Counted from the first letter of the stretch, positions 1-7,590 are shown. The stretch: 8,910 bases of DNA from Clostridiaceae bacterium UBA4839 (GCA_002400085.1 DHEX01000149.1:1-8910), one strand, 5' to 3'. The notes: generated from the letters alone by a model not told the origin. Numbers and translations are program-made.

Positions 1-20
1 AATTTGGTTGCCAATATTTT

Positions 21-49
21 TTATAAATTAAAATTAATTGTAATATAAT
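21..49 (+). promoter_or_regulatory. candidate promoter for the 137-595 gene
   Basis: A perfect -10 hexamer TATAAT lies at 44-49 with a weak -35 TTATAA (4 of 6 consensus) at 21-26 and a 17-bp spacer. The surrounding DNA is almost pure A/T, so such a match is easy to get by chance. The leader to the gene start would be about 80 nt. Confidence 0.35.
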
Positions 50-136
50 TTTAATATTATCCTGCTTTTTTGGAAGCCTTAGAAAATTTTTGTGTTATGC
101 TAAAAATAAGTAAAGAGAAAGGTGAGGTGTATAAAA

Positions 137-595
137 ATGGAAGACAATATAGTAAGTCTAGATAATTATAGGTTTAAAAAGATGGAACAAGAGCAAGAAT
201 CTTCTGATGGTTTTTGTATTAAAGATAGAAAAGAAAAGGTATATTTGGATGAAAAGGAAGTAGAGGTTTTAATGAGTTTCCTTGATGAATTCGCAAGTTT
301 TTTAAAAGGAAATGAAGAGGAACTTATAAATGAGAATGAATGGGGGATAGTAGAGAATGAGCAAAATTGTATAAAAGGATGCAAGAGAATTAAAAAAATA
401 ATAAAGGATAATATAGAATTATATGAGGACTATGTTATGTTAGAATATGATGATATAAATTTTTTATCCTCACACATATATATATATAATTCTAGTATAA
501 ATTCTAAAAAGCAGCAAAAGAATTTAGAGAAGTATAAAACAGTAATGGATAAGTTTAATGAAAAATTAAAAGGAAACGGAAGGCCGCTTATATAA
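137..595 (+). CDS. hypothetical protein, 152 aa
   Basis: I do not recognise a family. The product is a charged, soluble-looking protein of 152 residues that begins MEDNIVSLDNYRF. It has no signal peptide, membrane segment or cysteine motif. The middle (residues about 36-65) is acidic and probably helical, the segment around 75-90 is lysine-rich, and the C-terminal third is Lys/Asn-rich and probably helical. The ATG at 137 is preferred over an in-frame GTG at 122 because the Shine-Dalgarno-like AAAGGTGAGG (118-127) sits about 9 nt before it and would overlap the GTG. It is transcribed convergently with the small membrane gene at 734-952. Whether it lies inside the Tn7-like element as cargo or is flanking host DNA cannot be decided, because the tnsA-proximal end was not located. 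No obvious terminator follows the stop codon. Confidence 0.7.
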   Translation: MEDNIVSLDNYRFKKMEQEQESSDGFCIKDRKEKVYLDEKEVEVLMSFLDEFASFLKGNEEELINENEWGIVENEQNCIKGCKRIKKIIKDNIELYEDYVMLEYDDINFLSSHIYIYNSSINSKKQQKNLEKYKTVMDKFNEKLKGNGRPLI

Positions 596-647
596 AGTCA
601 TCTCTTTGCTTTAATAAAACAGCAGGAAATGTAGGGGCAAAGGGTTT

Positions 648-705
648 AGAGGGTAAGAAATTTAGAATTATGCCAGAAAGTGGGACATGATAGACTACAC
701 CCTCT
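648..705. repeat. 7-bp inverted repeat in the 596-733 spacer
   Basis: AGAGGGT (648-654) and ACCCTCT (699-705) are exact reverse complements about 44 nt apart. There is no T-tract, so this is not a convincing terminator for the upstream gene. It is the only structure I see between 596 and 718. The left arm overlaps a G-rich string (638-657) that resembles one at 8789-8804. Confidence 0.3.
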
Positions 706-714
706 GCTAAATAT

Positions 715-754
715 AGGAAAAGGCATTAGGAAATTATATTCTACTAATGCCTTT
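715..754 (-). terminator. intrinsic terminator of the small membrane protein gene
   Basis: An exact 11-bp inverted repeat pairs AAAGGCATTAG (719-729) with CTAATGCCTTT (744-754) around a 14-nt loop. On the minus strand the hairpin runs straight into TTTTCC, fitting termination of the leftward gene. The stop codon of that gene (734-736) lies in the loop. The + strand has only a short T-run after the stem, so any bidirectional activity would be weaker. Confidence 0.7.
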
Positions 755-952
755 CAACCTTATTACCTTTTGTTTTTTTGTGTATATGGTTTCTATCTTA
801 ATAGTAAAGGACAAAAGTATAATAAATGAGATACCTGCCAGTAGACCGAGAATAAAACGTATGGCAGTATTCTGTATGACAATAGAAAAAGGAATTAAAA
901 ATATATTTCCAAGTATAAGTAGTTTTATAGTCCTAAAAACACTTGATTTCAT
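734..952 (-). CDS. small two-helix membrane protein, 72 aa
   Basis: The product is a 72-residue protein of unknown function starting MKSSVFRTIK. Two hydrophobic helices are clear, about residues 8-28 (FRTIKLLILGNIFLIPFSIV) and about 30-55 (ending IILLSFTIKI), separated by a short polar turn. A basic tail (TKKQKVIRLK) follows, so it should sit in the cytoplasmic membrane. The start at 952 was chosen over one seven codons earlier because a near-perfect AAGGAGGT lies 5 nt before this ATG. It has a good promoter (986-1015) and its own terminator (719-754), which argues that it is expressed, although a partly overlapping + frame exists. It is divergent from tnsA, so its promoter region shares the 953-1175 spacer with the tns control region. 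It could be cargo or a host gene. I do not assign a role. Confidence 0.65.
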   Translation of the reverse strand: MKSSVFRTIKLLILGNIFLIPFSIVIQNTAIRFILGLLAGISFIILLSFTIKIETIYTKKQKVIRLKGISRI

Positions 953-985
953 TGAATACCTCCTTATATGCATGTATTACATAGA

Positions 986-1015
986 ATTTTACCTAACTAC
1001 CATATCTTATTTCAA
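986..1015 (-). promoter_or_regulatory. sigma-A type promoter for the small membrane protein gene
   Basis: On the minus strand TTGAAA (1010-1015) and TAAAAT (986-991) are spaced by 18 bp, with 5 of 6 matches at each box. The predicted start is about 25-30 nt upstream of the AAGGAGGT ribosome binding site of the gene beginning at 952. Confidence 0.55.
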
Positions 1016-1064
1016 ATTAAATTTTAACGTTTAAAATAAAGTCGTTATATGATAAAATTAAAGT
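1010..1064 (+). promoter_or_regulatory. candidate TnsB-site cluster and tns operon promoter
   Basis: Three similar A/T-rich 13-mers follow one another at 20-22 bp spacing: TTTCAAATTAAAT (1010-1022), TTTAAAATAAAGT (1030-1042) and ATAAAATTAAAGT (1052-1064). The middle one contains AAATAAAGTC, identical to the core of the TGTCT ends at 8406 and 8861. A weak promoter (TTAACG 1024-1029, 18-bp spacer, TATGAT 1048-1053) overlaps them. Spacing near 22 bp is characteristic of TnsB sites in Tn7 ends. The low complexity of the DNA makes the outer two matches uncertain. Confidence 0.4.
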
Positions 1065-1083
1065 ACACAGTATAAATGGATTT

Positions 1084-1141
1084 AAATGCCATTGACACAG
1101 ACATCTAATAAAAGGTGCCCTGAAGTCAGTGGCATTTTTTT
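1084..1141 (+). terminator. intrinsic terminator or attenuator in the tnsA leader
   Basis: A 13-bp stem pairs AAATGCCATTGAC (1084-1096) with GTCAGTGGCATTT (1125-1137), with one G-U pair. A secondary stem (CATCT 1102-1106 with AGGTG 1113-1117) sits in the loop, and seven T residues follow at 1135-1141. It lies between the candidate promoter and the tnsA start, with only 34 nt from the T-tract to the ATG, so transcripts starting upstream must read through it. It may insulate the operon from outside transcription or act as a regulated attenuator. Confidence 0.75.
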
Positions 1142-1175
1142 GTTTGCATTTTCTAAATTAAATGGAGGGAGCAAT

Positions 1176-2033
1176 ATGGCTAAAAGAAGTAATAATTGGG
1201 ATTCAAACAAATTAGAGAATTGGATAAAGGAGGGGAGGGGCCAGGGAGAAGGAAAGGAATATAAGCCTTGGCTAACAATACAGGACTTTCCTAGTATGGG
1301 AAGGGTAACGAGGATATTTGGATGGACAACGCAAAGAATACATCATTTTTTCTCGGATAGCCAGTTGAAATATTTCTATTTATTAGATCGGGAAGAAAAA
1401 GTTATCGATATTCGGGAACATTATCCCCTTATAGATTTAGAAGTAGTGTTAAAAGACACATCGGATTTAAAACTTGATAAGTTTATAGACAGGAAAACCA
1501 AGGAGCCTTATATACTAACCACTACATTCTTAATTACGCTATTAAACTCTAATGGAAAAAAGAGTTTTGCTGCAAGAAGTATAAAATATGCTTCGGAATT
1601 AGAAAAAAAGAGCACAATCGAGAAACTGGAAATTGAAAGGAGATACTGGAAGGCCCAAGGGATTGATTGGGGTATTGTGACAAATAAGGACATTAATGAT
1701 GTTAGAGCAAAAAATATAGAATGGGTTCATTCAGCAATGACTACTGATAGCAATAATGGGTTTCAAAAGGCTGAGTTTGATGATTTATTAGACGGACTTT
1801 TATATAGATTCGCTGATAATAAGCATAGCATAAAGAACATTATAGCAGGATTTGAAAAAGACTATTCGTTAAACGCTGGGACAGGGCTACTATTATTTAA
1901 ACATTTAGTTGCAGATAAAAGGATAACTTTAGATATGGATGAGCCTATCAATCTTAGTCAAACAGGAAAATCAATTTACATATCTGGAATAAGTGGTAAA
2001 GGGGGAAATAATGATGCTAAATTATACGATTAA
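1176..2033 (+). CDS. tnsA: TnsA-like transposase subunit with altered nuclease active site, 285 aa
   Basis: TnsA is the restriction-endonuclease-like subunit that cuts the 5' ends of the transposon and partners TnsB and TnsC. The first 80 residues align without gaps to my recollection of E. coli TnsA: KEGRGQG at 18-24, PWLTIQD at 31-37, IREHYPL at 79-85, then EKLEIERRYW at 149-158 and a C-terminal helical domain (about 170-270, with NIEWVHS). Length is close to the 273 aa of E. coli TnsA. The active site deviates: E63 is Q63 (SDSQL), D114 is T117 (LTTTFLIT, family usually TTDF) and Q130 is S135, while K132 is K137 and E149 is E154. The protein probably keeps its structural role but may not cleave. 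The start at 1176 follows GGAGGG (1164-1169); an earlier in-frame ATG at 1086 lies inside the leader terminator. It overlaps tnsB by 23 nt. Family assignment is near certain; loss of catalysis is inference. Confidence 0.93.
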   Translation: MAKRSNNWDSNKLENWIKEGRGQGEGKEYKPWLTIQDFPSMGRVTRIFGWTTQRIHHFFSDSQLKYFYLLDREEKVIDIREHYPLIDLEVVLKDTSDLKLDKFIDRKTKEPYILTTTFLITLLNSNGKKSFAARSIKYASELEKKSTIEKLEIERRYWKAQGIDWGIVTNKDINDVRAKNIEWVHSAMTTDSNNGFQKAEFDDLLDGLLYRFADNKHSIKNIIAGFEKDYSLNAGTGLLLFKHLVADKRITLDMDEPINLSQTGKSIYISGISGKGGNNDAKLYD

Positions 2034-4179
2034 TTCTTTACTGAAGTGGAAGGACGGGACTGAAAGTCCTTGTATTGAGAGATTGCTGTGGCTGGATGAT
2101 GAAACAACTTATGTAATTGATGTAAATAAAAATAAAGTCCCTTATATTCGTAAATTAAAAGACATAGAAGATGTACTTGCAGAGGGAAAGGCAGAAATAA
2201 AAGAAGATGATGAATTTATAGTTATGTTAAAGGAAGAAGATATACCTGAAAAGCATAAGAAAATTAGGGATAGGGCTTGGGAAGTAATTAAAGATATGGC
2301 AGATAAGGAGCCTTATATTTTTCAATCTGCTTTTAGGGGTAAGTTAATTAAAAAAGCCTCTGAAATCTATGGAGTAAGTGAATCATGGATTTTAGAATAT
2401 TTAAAAAGATATTGGAAAAGAGGGAAAACTCGCAACGCTTTATTACCTGACTACAGGAATTGCGGGGCAAGGGGTAAAGAAAGAGAGGCTGGGGATGCGA
2501 AAAGGGGAAGACCTAGAATCAATCAGGATATCATGGGGGAAGGGGTTAATATAACGGAAGATATAAAAAGAATCTTTCGTATTACTGTAAATAAATACTA
2601 CTATACCACAGCAAAAAATTCTTTGACGCTCACATATGAACTGATGAGAAAAGAGTATTTTTCGGATGGCTTTAAAGAAGAAAATGGAGTAAAGATACCA
2701 ATTATAAAGCCTCAGGCGGAAGTTCCTTCTTTTGGGCAGTTTAGATATTGGTTTAAAAAGGAACGAAATGTAAAAAAAGAGATAACTAGCAGATACAGCA
2801 ACAAAAAGTATCAAAAACAGTATCGACCTATAATAGGCAGTTCTTTAGATGGAGTATTTCAGCCTGGGAAATTTGAAATAGACTGTCAAGTGGCAGATGT
2901 ATATTTGGTATCAAGATATAACAGGAATTGGATTATTGGCAGACCTGCATTATATGCTGTTATTGATAAATTTAGCCGTATGATATGTGGAATTTATGTA
3001 GGTTTGGAAAGTGGCTCATATATTGGAGCAATGATGGCACTTTTAAATGCTACAACTAATAAAGTAGAGTTTTGTAAACAGTATGGTATTGGAATAAAAG
3101 AGAAGGATTGGCCAATACATTATCTTCCAGAGGCTATTATTGCAGACAGGGGAGAATTAGAAGGAGGAAATATTGATAACCTTATAAATACTCTAAACGT
3201 AAAAGTACAAAATACCCCGCCTTACAGAGCGGATTTAAAATCAACGGTTGAAAGGTTCTTCGGGCTTACAAATGAACGAGTAAAGCCATTTTTGCCAGGT
3301 GTTGTAAATTTAGATGGAAGGGAACGAGGGGATAAAGACTATAGGGTAAAGGCAAAATTGGATTTATTTCAATTTACTCAGATAATAATAAAATGCATTT
3401 TATATCACAATAATCATTATCATTTAGATTACTATAAGCGTGATGAAGATATGATTGAAGATAATGTTCTCTGTATTCCAATCGAACTTTGGAATTGGGG
3501 TATTGCAAATCGAGGGGGAACACTTAGAACAGTTCCTGAAGATGTAGCAAAATTAGCACTGATGCCATCTGATACAGCCACTGTGACTGCAAAAGGAATT
3601 AAATATAAAGATATATATTATGCAGCAAAGTCTATGCTAAAAAACGGAATGTTTGCTGATGCACGAACCAAGGGAACACAAAAAGTTAAAATAAGTTATG
3701 ACCCACGCAATATGGATTACATCTATGTTTATAATGATAACCCCAATGGATACGAGAAATGTTTTTTGGTAGATGCTAACAGCAGATATAAAGATAAGGC
3801 ATTTGAAGAAATAGAATACTTATTAGCAGTAGAAAAAATGCAGCAGGAAAAGAGCAAAGATAATGTAGCACAAGCAAAGACTCAGTTAATAGCAGAAATA
3901 GATGATATAGTCCAGAAAGCCGAAGAAGACTACAAAAGAGAGGCAAGCCCAATAGAAAGTGATAGACAGAGGGTAAAGAATATAAGGGGGAATAGGAAGG
4001 CTGAAAAGGCAGCAAGAAGAATGGAAGAGACTTTTGATTTGGAAGGTGATAATGAGATTTATAAAAACAATCAATATAAAAAGGGAAATGAAACTGAAGA
4101 GGCGGATGCTTTTCAGTTACTGCTTCAGAAGCAGAAAGAGGTGATGATGGATGAAAGAAGTGATGATACCAAGCGGTAG
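2011..4179 (+). CDS. tnsB: TnsB, DDE transposase, 722 aa
   Basis: TnsB binds the transposon ends, cuts the 3' strands and joins them to target DNA. Order of domains: N-terminal region, helix-turn-helix DNA-binding segment (about 95-165, containing EIYGVSESWILEYLKRYW, then a basic linker with KRGRPR), integrase-fold catalytic core (about 280-430), a Mu-transposase-like beta-barrel region (about 490-600) and a long charged tail (600-722) that in this family contacts TnsC. The DDE triad is D291 (FEIDCQ), D379 (IIADRGE) and E414 (LKSTVERFF). The steps of 88 and 35 residues equal those of E. coli D273/D361/E396. Length is near the 702 aa of E. coli TnsB. The start at 2011 is spaced 5 nt from GGGGG (2001-2005); the next codon (2014) is also ATG and equally possible, and an in-frame GTG at 1993 is less likely. 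Translation is probably coupled to tnsA. Nothing looks broken. Confidence 0.95.
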   Translation: MMLNYTINSLLKWKDGTESPCIERLLWLDDETTYVIDVNKNKVPYIRKLKDIEDVLAEGKAEIKEDDEFIVMLKEEDIPEKHKKIRDRAWEVIKDMADKEPYIFQSAFRGKLIKKASEIYGVSESWILEYLKRYWKRGKTRNALLPDYRNCGARGKEREAGDAKRGRPRINQDIMGEGVNITEDIKRIFRITVNKYYYTTAKNSLTLTYELMRKEYFSDGFKEENGVKIPIIKPQAEVPSFGQFRYWFKKERNVKKEITSRYSNKKYQKQYRPIIGSSLDGVFQPGKFEIDCQVADVYLVSRYNRNWIIGRPALYAVIDKFSRMICGIYVGLESGSYIGAMMALLNATTNKVEFCKQYGIGIKEKDWPIHYLPEAIIADRGELEGGNIDNLINTLNVKVQNTPPYRADLKSTVERFFGLTNERVKPFLPGVVNLDGRERGDKDYRVKAKLDLFQFTQIIIKCILYHNNHYHLDYYKRDEDMIEDNVLCIPIELWNWGIANRGGTLRTVPEDVAKLALMPSDTATVTAKGIKYKDIYYAAKSMLKNGMFADARTKGTQKVKISYDPRNMDYIYVYNDNPNGYEKCFLVDANSRYKDKAFEEIEYLLAVEKMQQEKSKDNVAQAKTQLIAEIDDIVQKAEEDYKREASPIESDRQRVKNIRGNRKAEKAARRMEETFDLEGDNEIYKNNQYKKGNETEEADAFQLLLQKQKEVMMDERSDDTKR

Positions 4180-5836
4180 TATAGCAGTAGAAGCAAATTA
4201 TAAAGAACAGGTGATACCAGATTATAAAGGGAATCCACTCATAGAGGCACTTCCCAATCTACTTTCACCTCATGAAGTAATAGAGAAGATAGCCGTATAC
4301 CCAGAATATCATAAAAGCGAAAGGCAGGTGGAAGGTTATTATAGAATTCACATGATTGATAGGCTATTTCAAGTTTTTCAACCACTGCCTATGAACTTAG
4401 AACTTGAAAGAAAGATTTCCAGAGCATTAAGACAAGGTTATATTTCTCGCAATCCATTTGATAGTAAATTGGCTCAAGGATTTTATAAAGATTATTATAG
4501 GAAAGATTCAATAGGTTTAGTGAATAAAGGTGGATTTTATCCATCATCCCTCGGATTTACTCTTATAGGTATATCAGGATTAGGGAAGACATCTTCATTA
4601 GAGCATATCCTAAATATGTACCCGCAAGTTATTATTCATTCAGAGTATAGAGGCATTCCTTTTTCAGTATATCAGGTGGTATGGGCAAAATTAGAGTGTC
4701 CTTATGATGGGTCCATTAAGGGATTACTTTACGAATTTTTTTCAGAGATAGACAGGCTATTGGGAAGCAACTATTATCAAAAGGTGATGAAGACTAAGGC
4801 AACAGCAGATGCTATGATGACGATGATGAATCAGGTGGTTAGGAACTGCTCTCTGGGAATACTAATTATTGATGAAATTCAGCATTTAAATATGGCTAAA
4901 TCAGGTGGAAGTGAAAAGATGTTAAATTTCTTTGTAAACTTGGTGAATAATGTAGGCGTTCCAGTAATCTTGGTTGGAACTCCAAAGGCATTAAGGGTAC
5001 TTCAGGGAGATTTTAGGCAAGCACGCAGGGGTTCGGGGTCTGGAGGAGATATGATATGTGATAGGCTTCAAAAAGATGATGTATGGGATTTATTAGTAGA
5101 TTCTATATGGCACTACCAGTGGACACGGAAGGAAATCCCCCTTACAGATGAAATAAGTAATGCTTTGTATGAAGAAACCCAAGGTGTACCTGATTTATTA
5201 AAGAAGGTTTATGCTATTGCTCAAGCCTATGCTATATCAATCGGAAAGGAAGAGATAACCCCGCAAATTATTAAAAAGGTAGCGAAAGAAAATTTAAAAC
5301 TGGTTCAACCAATGCTTACTGCGTTAAAGACGAATAATATGAGAGAAATCGCCAAGTATGACGATATCTGTATGGCAGGCGTTGACTTTAATGACTTTTT
5401 GACTAGGACGAAGGAATCTATTAATCTTGATTTGCGGGCAAAGGAAATAAAGAAAAGGCAAGATAAAATAAAGCAGAAAAGTTTCATGGAGGAGAAAAAG
5501 GAAGCCTTATTAAAACTTGCTGCATTAGGTGTAGATGTTAAAAAGGCAGAAAAAATAATTGATGCTATGGTTTCTAAAAATCAAGACTTAGGTATAGATG
5601 ATATGGTAAAAGGTGTGATAGAGCAACTCAGAGATGGAGAAGTAGGAGGAATAGGGGAAAAGGAAATAGGTAAAATAGAAGAAAGTGAATCAGGGCGAAA
5701 TGCTGTAAATTTACTTGATATTCGAACCGTTGTTGAAGAAGGCAAAAAGGATAATAAAAGTGCTTATGAGGCTATAAAGGAATCAGGATATATTATAAGT
5801 TTTGAAGATGATATTTTTGCCAAGGAGGTGATATAG
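4151..5836 (+). CDS. tnsC: TnsC, AAA+ ATPase transposition regulator, 561 aa
   Basis: TnsC links the target selector (TnsD) to the transposase, forms ATP-dependent filaments on target DNA and mediates target immunity. Walker A is GISGLGKT (140-147), Walker B is ILIIDE with D241-E242, and a sensor-1-like segment VILVGTPKA is followed by the basic stretch FRQARRGSG, likely holding the arginine finger. The first 135 residues form the TnsC-type N-terminal region (VYPEYHKSERQVEGYYRI). The last 150 are charged and helical; this part binds TnsA in Tn7. Length matches the 555 aa of E. coli TnsC, not the shorter TniB or TnsC of other Tn7-like families. The start at 4151 has AGAGGTG (4136-4142) about 8 nt upstream and overlaps tnsB by 29 nt, indicating one operon. 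All key ATPase residues are present, so it should be active. Confidence 0.95.
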   Translation: MKEVMIPSGSIAVEANYKEQVIPDYKGNPLIEALPNLLSPHEVIEKIAVYPEYHKSERQVEGYYRIHMIDRLFQVFQPLPMNLELERKISRALRQGYISRNPFDSKLAQGFYKDYYRKDSIGLVNKGGFYPSSLGFTLIGISGLGKTSSLEHILNMYPQVIIHSEYRGIPFSVYQVVWAKLECPYDGSIKGLLYEFFSEIDRLLGSNYYQKVMKTKATADAMMTMMNQVVRNCSLGILIIDEIQHLNMAKSGGSEKMLNFFVNLVNNVGVPVILVGTPKALRVLQGDFRQARRGSGSGGDMICDRLQKDDVWDLLVDSIWHYQWTRKEIPLTDEISNALYEETQGVPDLLKKVYAIAQAYAISIGKEEITPQIIKKVAKENLKLVQPMLTALKTNNMREIAKYDDICMAGVDFNDFLTRTKESINLDLRAKEIKKRQDKIKQKSFMEEKKEALLKLAALGVDVKKAEKIIDAMVSKNQDLGIDDMVKGVIEQLRDGEVGGIGEKEIGKIEESESGRNAVNLLDIRTVVEEGKKDNKSAYEAIKESGYIISFEDDIFAKEVI

Positions 5837-7545
5837 TGAACTTTTTTCCTACACCTTATCCAGACGAAATATTATATAGTACGATGGCACGATACTGTAT
5901 ACGGAGTGGAAATATAAAAGAAATCCATAATTTTGAAGATTTATTCGGAACAAGGAACTGTATAGCAATAATGGAATTACCTACTCGATTAGATGCACTG
6001 GTAGAAAATATGCCTATGGGCACAAAGTATACAGCAGAATATTTTATTTATAAGCATACCTTATTTCCCTTTCTTGCAGCATTTATTCCAAAGGAACGCG
6101 CGGAAAAAATAATTCAGACCATGAGAAACGGTGAAGGAGCAGTTTCCTACATGAGAATTGGTTTAATATCAAATTCCATTACTTTAAATAAATATTTTAG
6201 ATTTTGCCCTGAATGTTTCAAAGAAGATATAGAAACATTCGGGGAACCATACTGGCACAGGAGTCATCAAATTACAGGGGTATTTGTATGTTCAAAGCAT
6301 AAAATACCCCTATATAATAGTGTGGAACTTATTAGGGCAGGAAATAGACAGAGATTTATTAGTGCAAGCCATGAAAACTGCATAGCAGAAGAAGAAATAA
6401 ATTATTCAAATGATTTGATGAAGAAGATGCTTTGGATAGCAGAGGATGTGGAAGTGCTTTTAAATAATCAGTTTGGATTTAAGCAGCCTGAATGGTTTAG
6501 AAGCCAGTTTCGGGTTAAATTGATAGAAAAGGGCTATGCAAGAATGAACAACTATATTTATCAAAAGAAATTAAAACGAGATTTCATAGATTTTTATGGT
6601 AATGAGTATTTGGCACTTGTTCAATCCCCTGTATCAGTTAATAGTGGAAGTTGGCTACCTGATATGGTTAGAAATAATGATATAACAACTTATGCAATAA
6701 GATATCTATTATTAGCAAGATTTCTCGGAATTCCAATTGCTGATTTATTTAATACAAAACTTGGCTCTAATGATGAAGATGAAAATAATATTGATGCTTA
6801 TCAGGAACTGTGGGACCAGAGGTTAATAGAACTTTCCCAATCGGGGCTGTCTATTCGTGAAATAGCAGATATATTAAAATCTTCTACAAAAACAATTAGA
6901 AAGGCTACTGATAGACTTGAAATAAAAGAGTTTTGGAAATTCAATGGCGGTGGGAAATATCTTCATAGTAAGTTTACTAATACAGAAGAATTCAAAATAA
7001 AAAGGAAAGATTTAAGAGAGAGATGGCTTGAACTTCATGCCAAATACCCTGATAAAAGCAGCAATCAAATTCGCAAAGATAATGATGGAGTTTATGCATG
7101 GCTAAAAAAATATGATAGTGAGTGGATGGAAGAAAACTATAGAAGAATTAACAATAGAGTTAATCATGTTGATTGGAATAAAAGAGATGCTGAATTGCTT
7201 CCTAAAGTTAAGGAAGTGATAAAAGAAATGAAAGAAGATAAGCCTGAAAGGATAACGTGGACAACCATAGGCAGCAAACTCGGTATTAGCGGCTGGCTTT
7301 CAAAAAGAAAGGAGAAAATCCCATTAACAAAGGCATATATAGAGTCAGAATTAGAAAGCCTGGAAGAATTTCATATAAGAAGAATAAAATGGGGTATTGA
7401 AGAATTAGAAAGGCAGGGAAAAGAAATGACACTATGGAATTTGGTAGAAACAGCAGGGGTTAAGCCAAAATATATGAAAGGAATTTATAAGGAGATTAAG
7501 CAAATATTAAATAACAGAGGATATGATTGCAATTTTAAATTTTAG
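5836..7545 (+). CDS. tnsD: TnsD/TniQ target-site selector, 569 aa
   Basis: TnsD-type TniQ proteins bind a fixed attachment site in the host chromosome and recruit TnsC there. The N-terminus NFFPTPYPDEILYSTMARYC is the classic TniQ signature. The zinc finger is C124-P-E-C127 ... C152-S-K-H155, with YWHRSHQITGV between. A helix-turn-helix (about 326-362, GLSIREIADILKSSTKTIRKA) and a long basic C-terminal region (about 450-569, with TIGSKLGISGWLSKRKEKIPL) follow; this C-terminal part carries sequence-specific DNA recognition in Tn7. At 569 aa it is longer than E. coli TnsD (508 aa), ruling out a short accessory TniQ. The start is GTG at 5836, sharing its G with the tnsC stop (TAGTG) and preceded by AAGGAGGTG (5822-5830). 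The target gene is not identifiable here: no recognised attachment gene flanks the element in this window. No TnsE follows. Confidence 0.93.
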   Translation: MNFFPTPYPDEILYSTMARYCIRSGNIKEIHNFEDLFGTRNCIAIMELPTRLDALVENMPMGTKYTAEYFIYKHTLFPFLAAFIPKERAEKIIQTMRNGEGAVSYMRIGLISNSITLNKYFRFCPECFKEDIETFGEPYWHRSHQITGVFVCSKHKIPLYNSVELIRAGNRQRFISASHENCIAEEEINYSNDLMKKMLWIAEDVEVLLNNQFGFKQPEWFRSQFRVKLIEKGYARMNNYIYQKKLKRDFIDFYGNEYLALVQSPVSVNSGSWLPDMVRNNDITTYAIRYLLLARFLGIPIADLFNTKLGSNDEDENNIDAYQELWDQRLIELSQSGLSIREIADILKSSTKTIRKATDRLEIKEFWKFNGGGKYLHSKFTNTEEFKIKRKDLRERWLELHAKYPDKSSNQIRKDNDGVYAWLKKYDSEWMEENYRRINNRVNHVDWNKRDAELLPKVKEVIKEMKEDKPERITWTTIGSKLGISGWLSKRKEKIPLTKAYIESELESLEEFHIRRIKWGIEELERQGKEMTLWNLVETAGVKPKYMKGIYKEIKQILNNRGYDCNFKF

Positions 7546-7548
7546 GGT

Positions 7549-7590
7549 AAAGCCACATATAAGAATAAAAAACTCCTCAATGTGGCTTTT
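7549..7590 (+). terminator. intrinsic terminator of the tnsABCD operon
   Basis: AAAGCCACAT (7549-7558) and ATGTGGCTTT (7580-7589) form an exact 10-bp inverted repeat with a 21-nt loop, beginning 4 nt after the tnsD stop. The T-run is short (TTTT, 7587-7590, then GCTT), so termination may be moderate. Its position directly after tnsD marks the operon end. Confidence 0.7.

Noticed and set aside
6..10. GGTTG near the window start as partner of GGTTG at 8858-8862 (target duplication)
   Set aside because: The bases after it (CCAATATT) are not a TGT-type end, so the 5-mer match is probably chance.
91..115. TGTGTTATGC followed by AAATAAGT as a tnsA-proximal transposon end
   Set aside because: Spacing and sequence fit the TGTCT ends poorly, there is no second site at about 22 bp, and the flanking bases do not match those at 8858.
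747..1034. Plus-strand 95-aa hydrophobic open frame
   Set aside because: It overlaps the minus-strand gene at 734-952, which has the better ribosome site, promoter and terminator. Its hydrophobicity mirrors the antisense membrane gene.
1086..1175. Upstream in-frame ATG extending TnsA by 30 residues
   Set aside because: It lies inside the terminator stem, has no ribosome site, and the extra residues do not match TnsA. The ATG at 1176 aligns with the E. coli start.
2443..2814. Minus-strand open frames inside tnsB (also 3776-4015 and 3886-4074)
   Set aside because: They are shadows of a well-supported family gene, with no ribosome sites and low-complexity translations.
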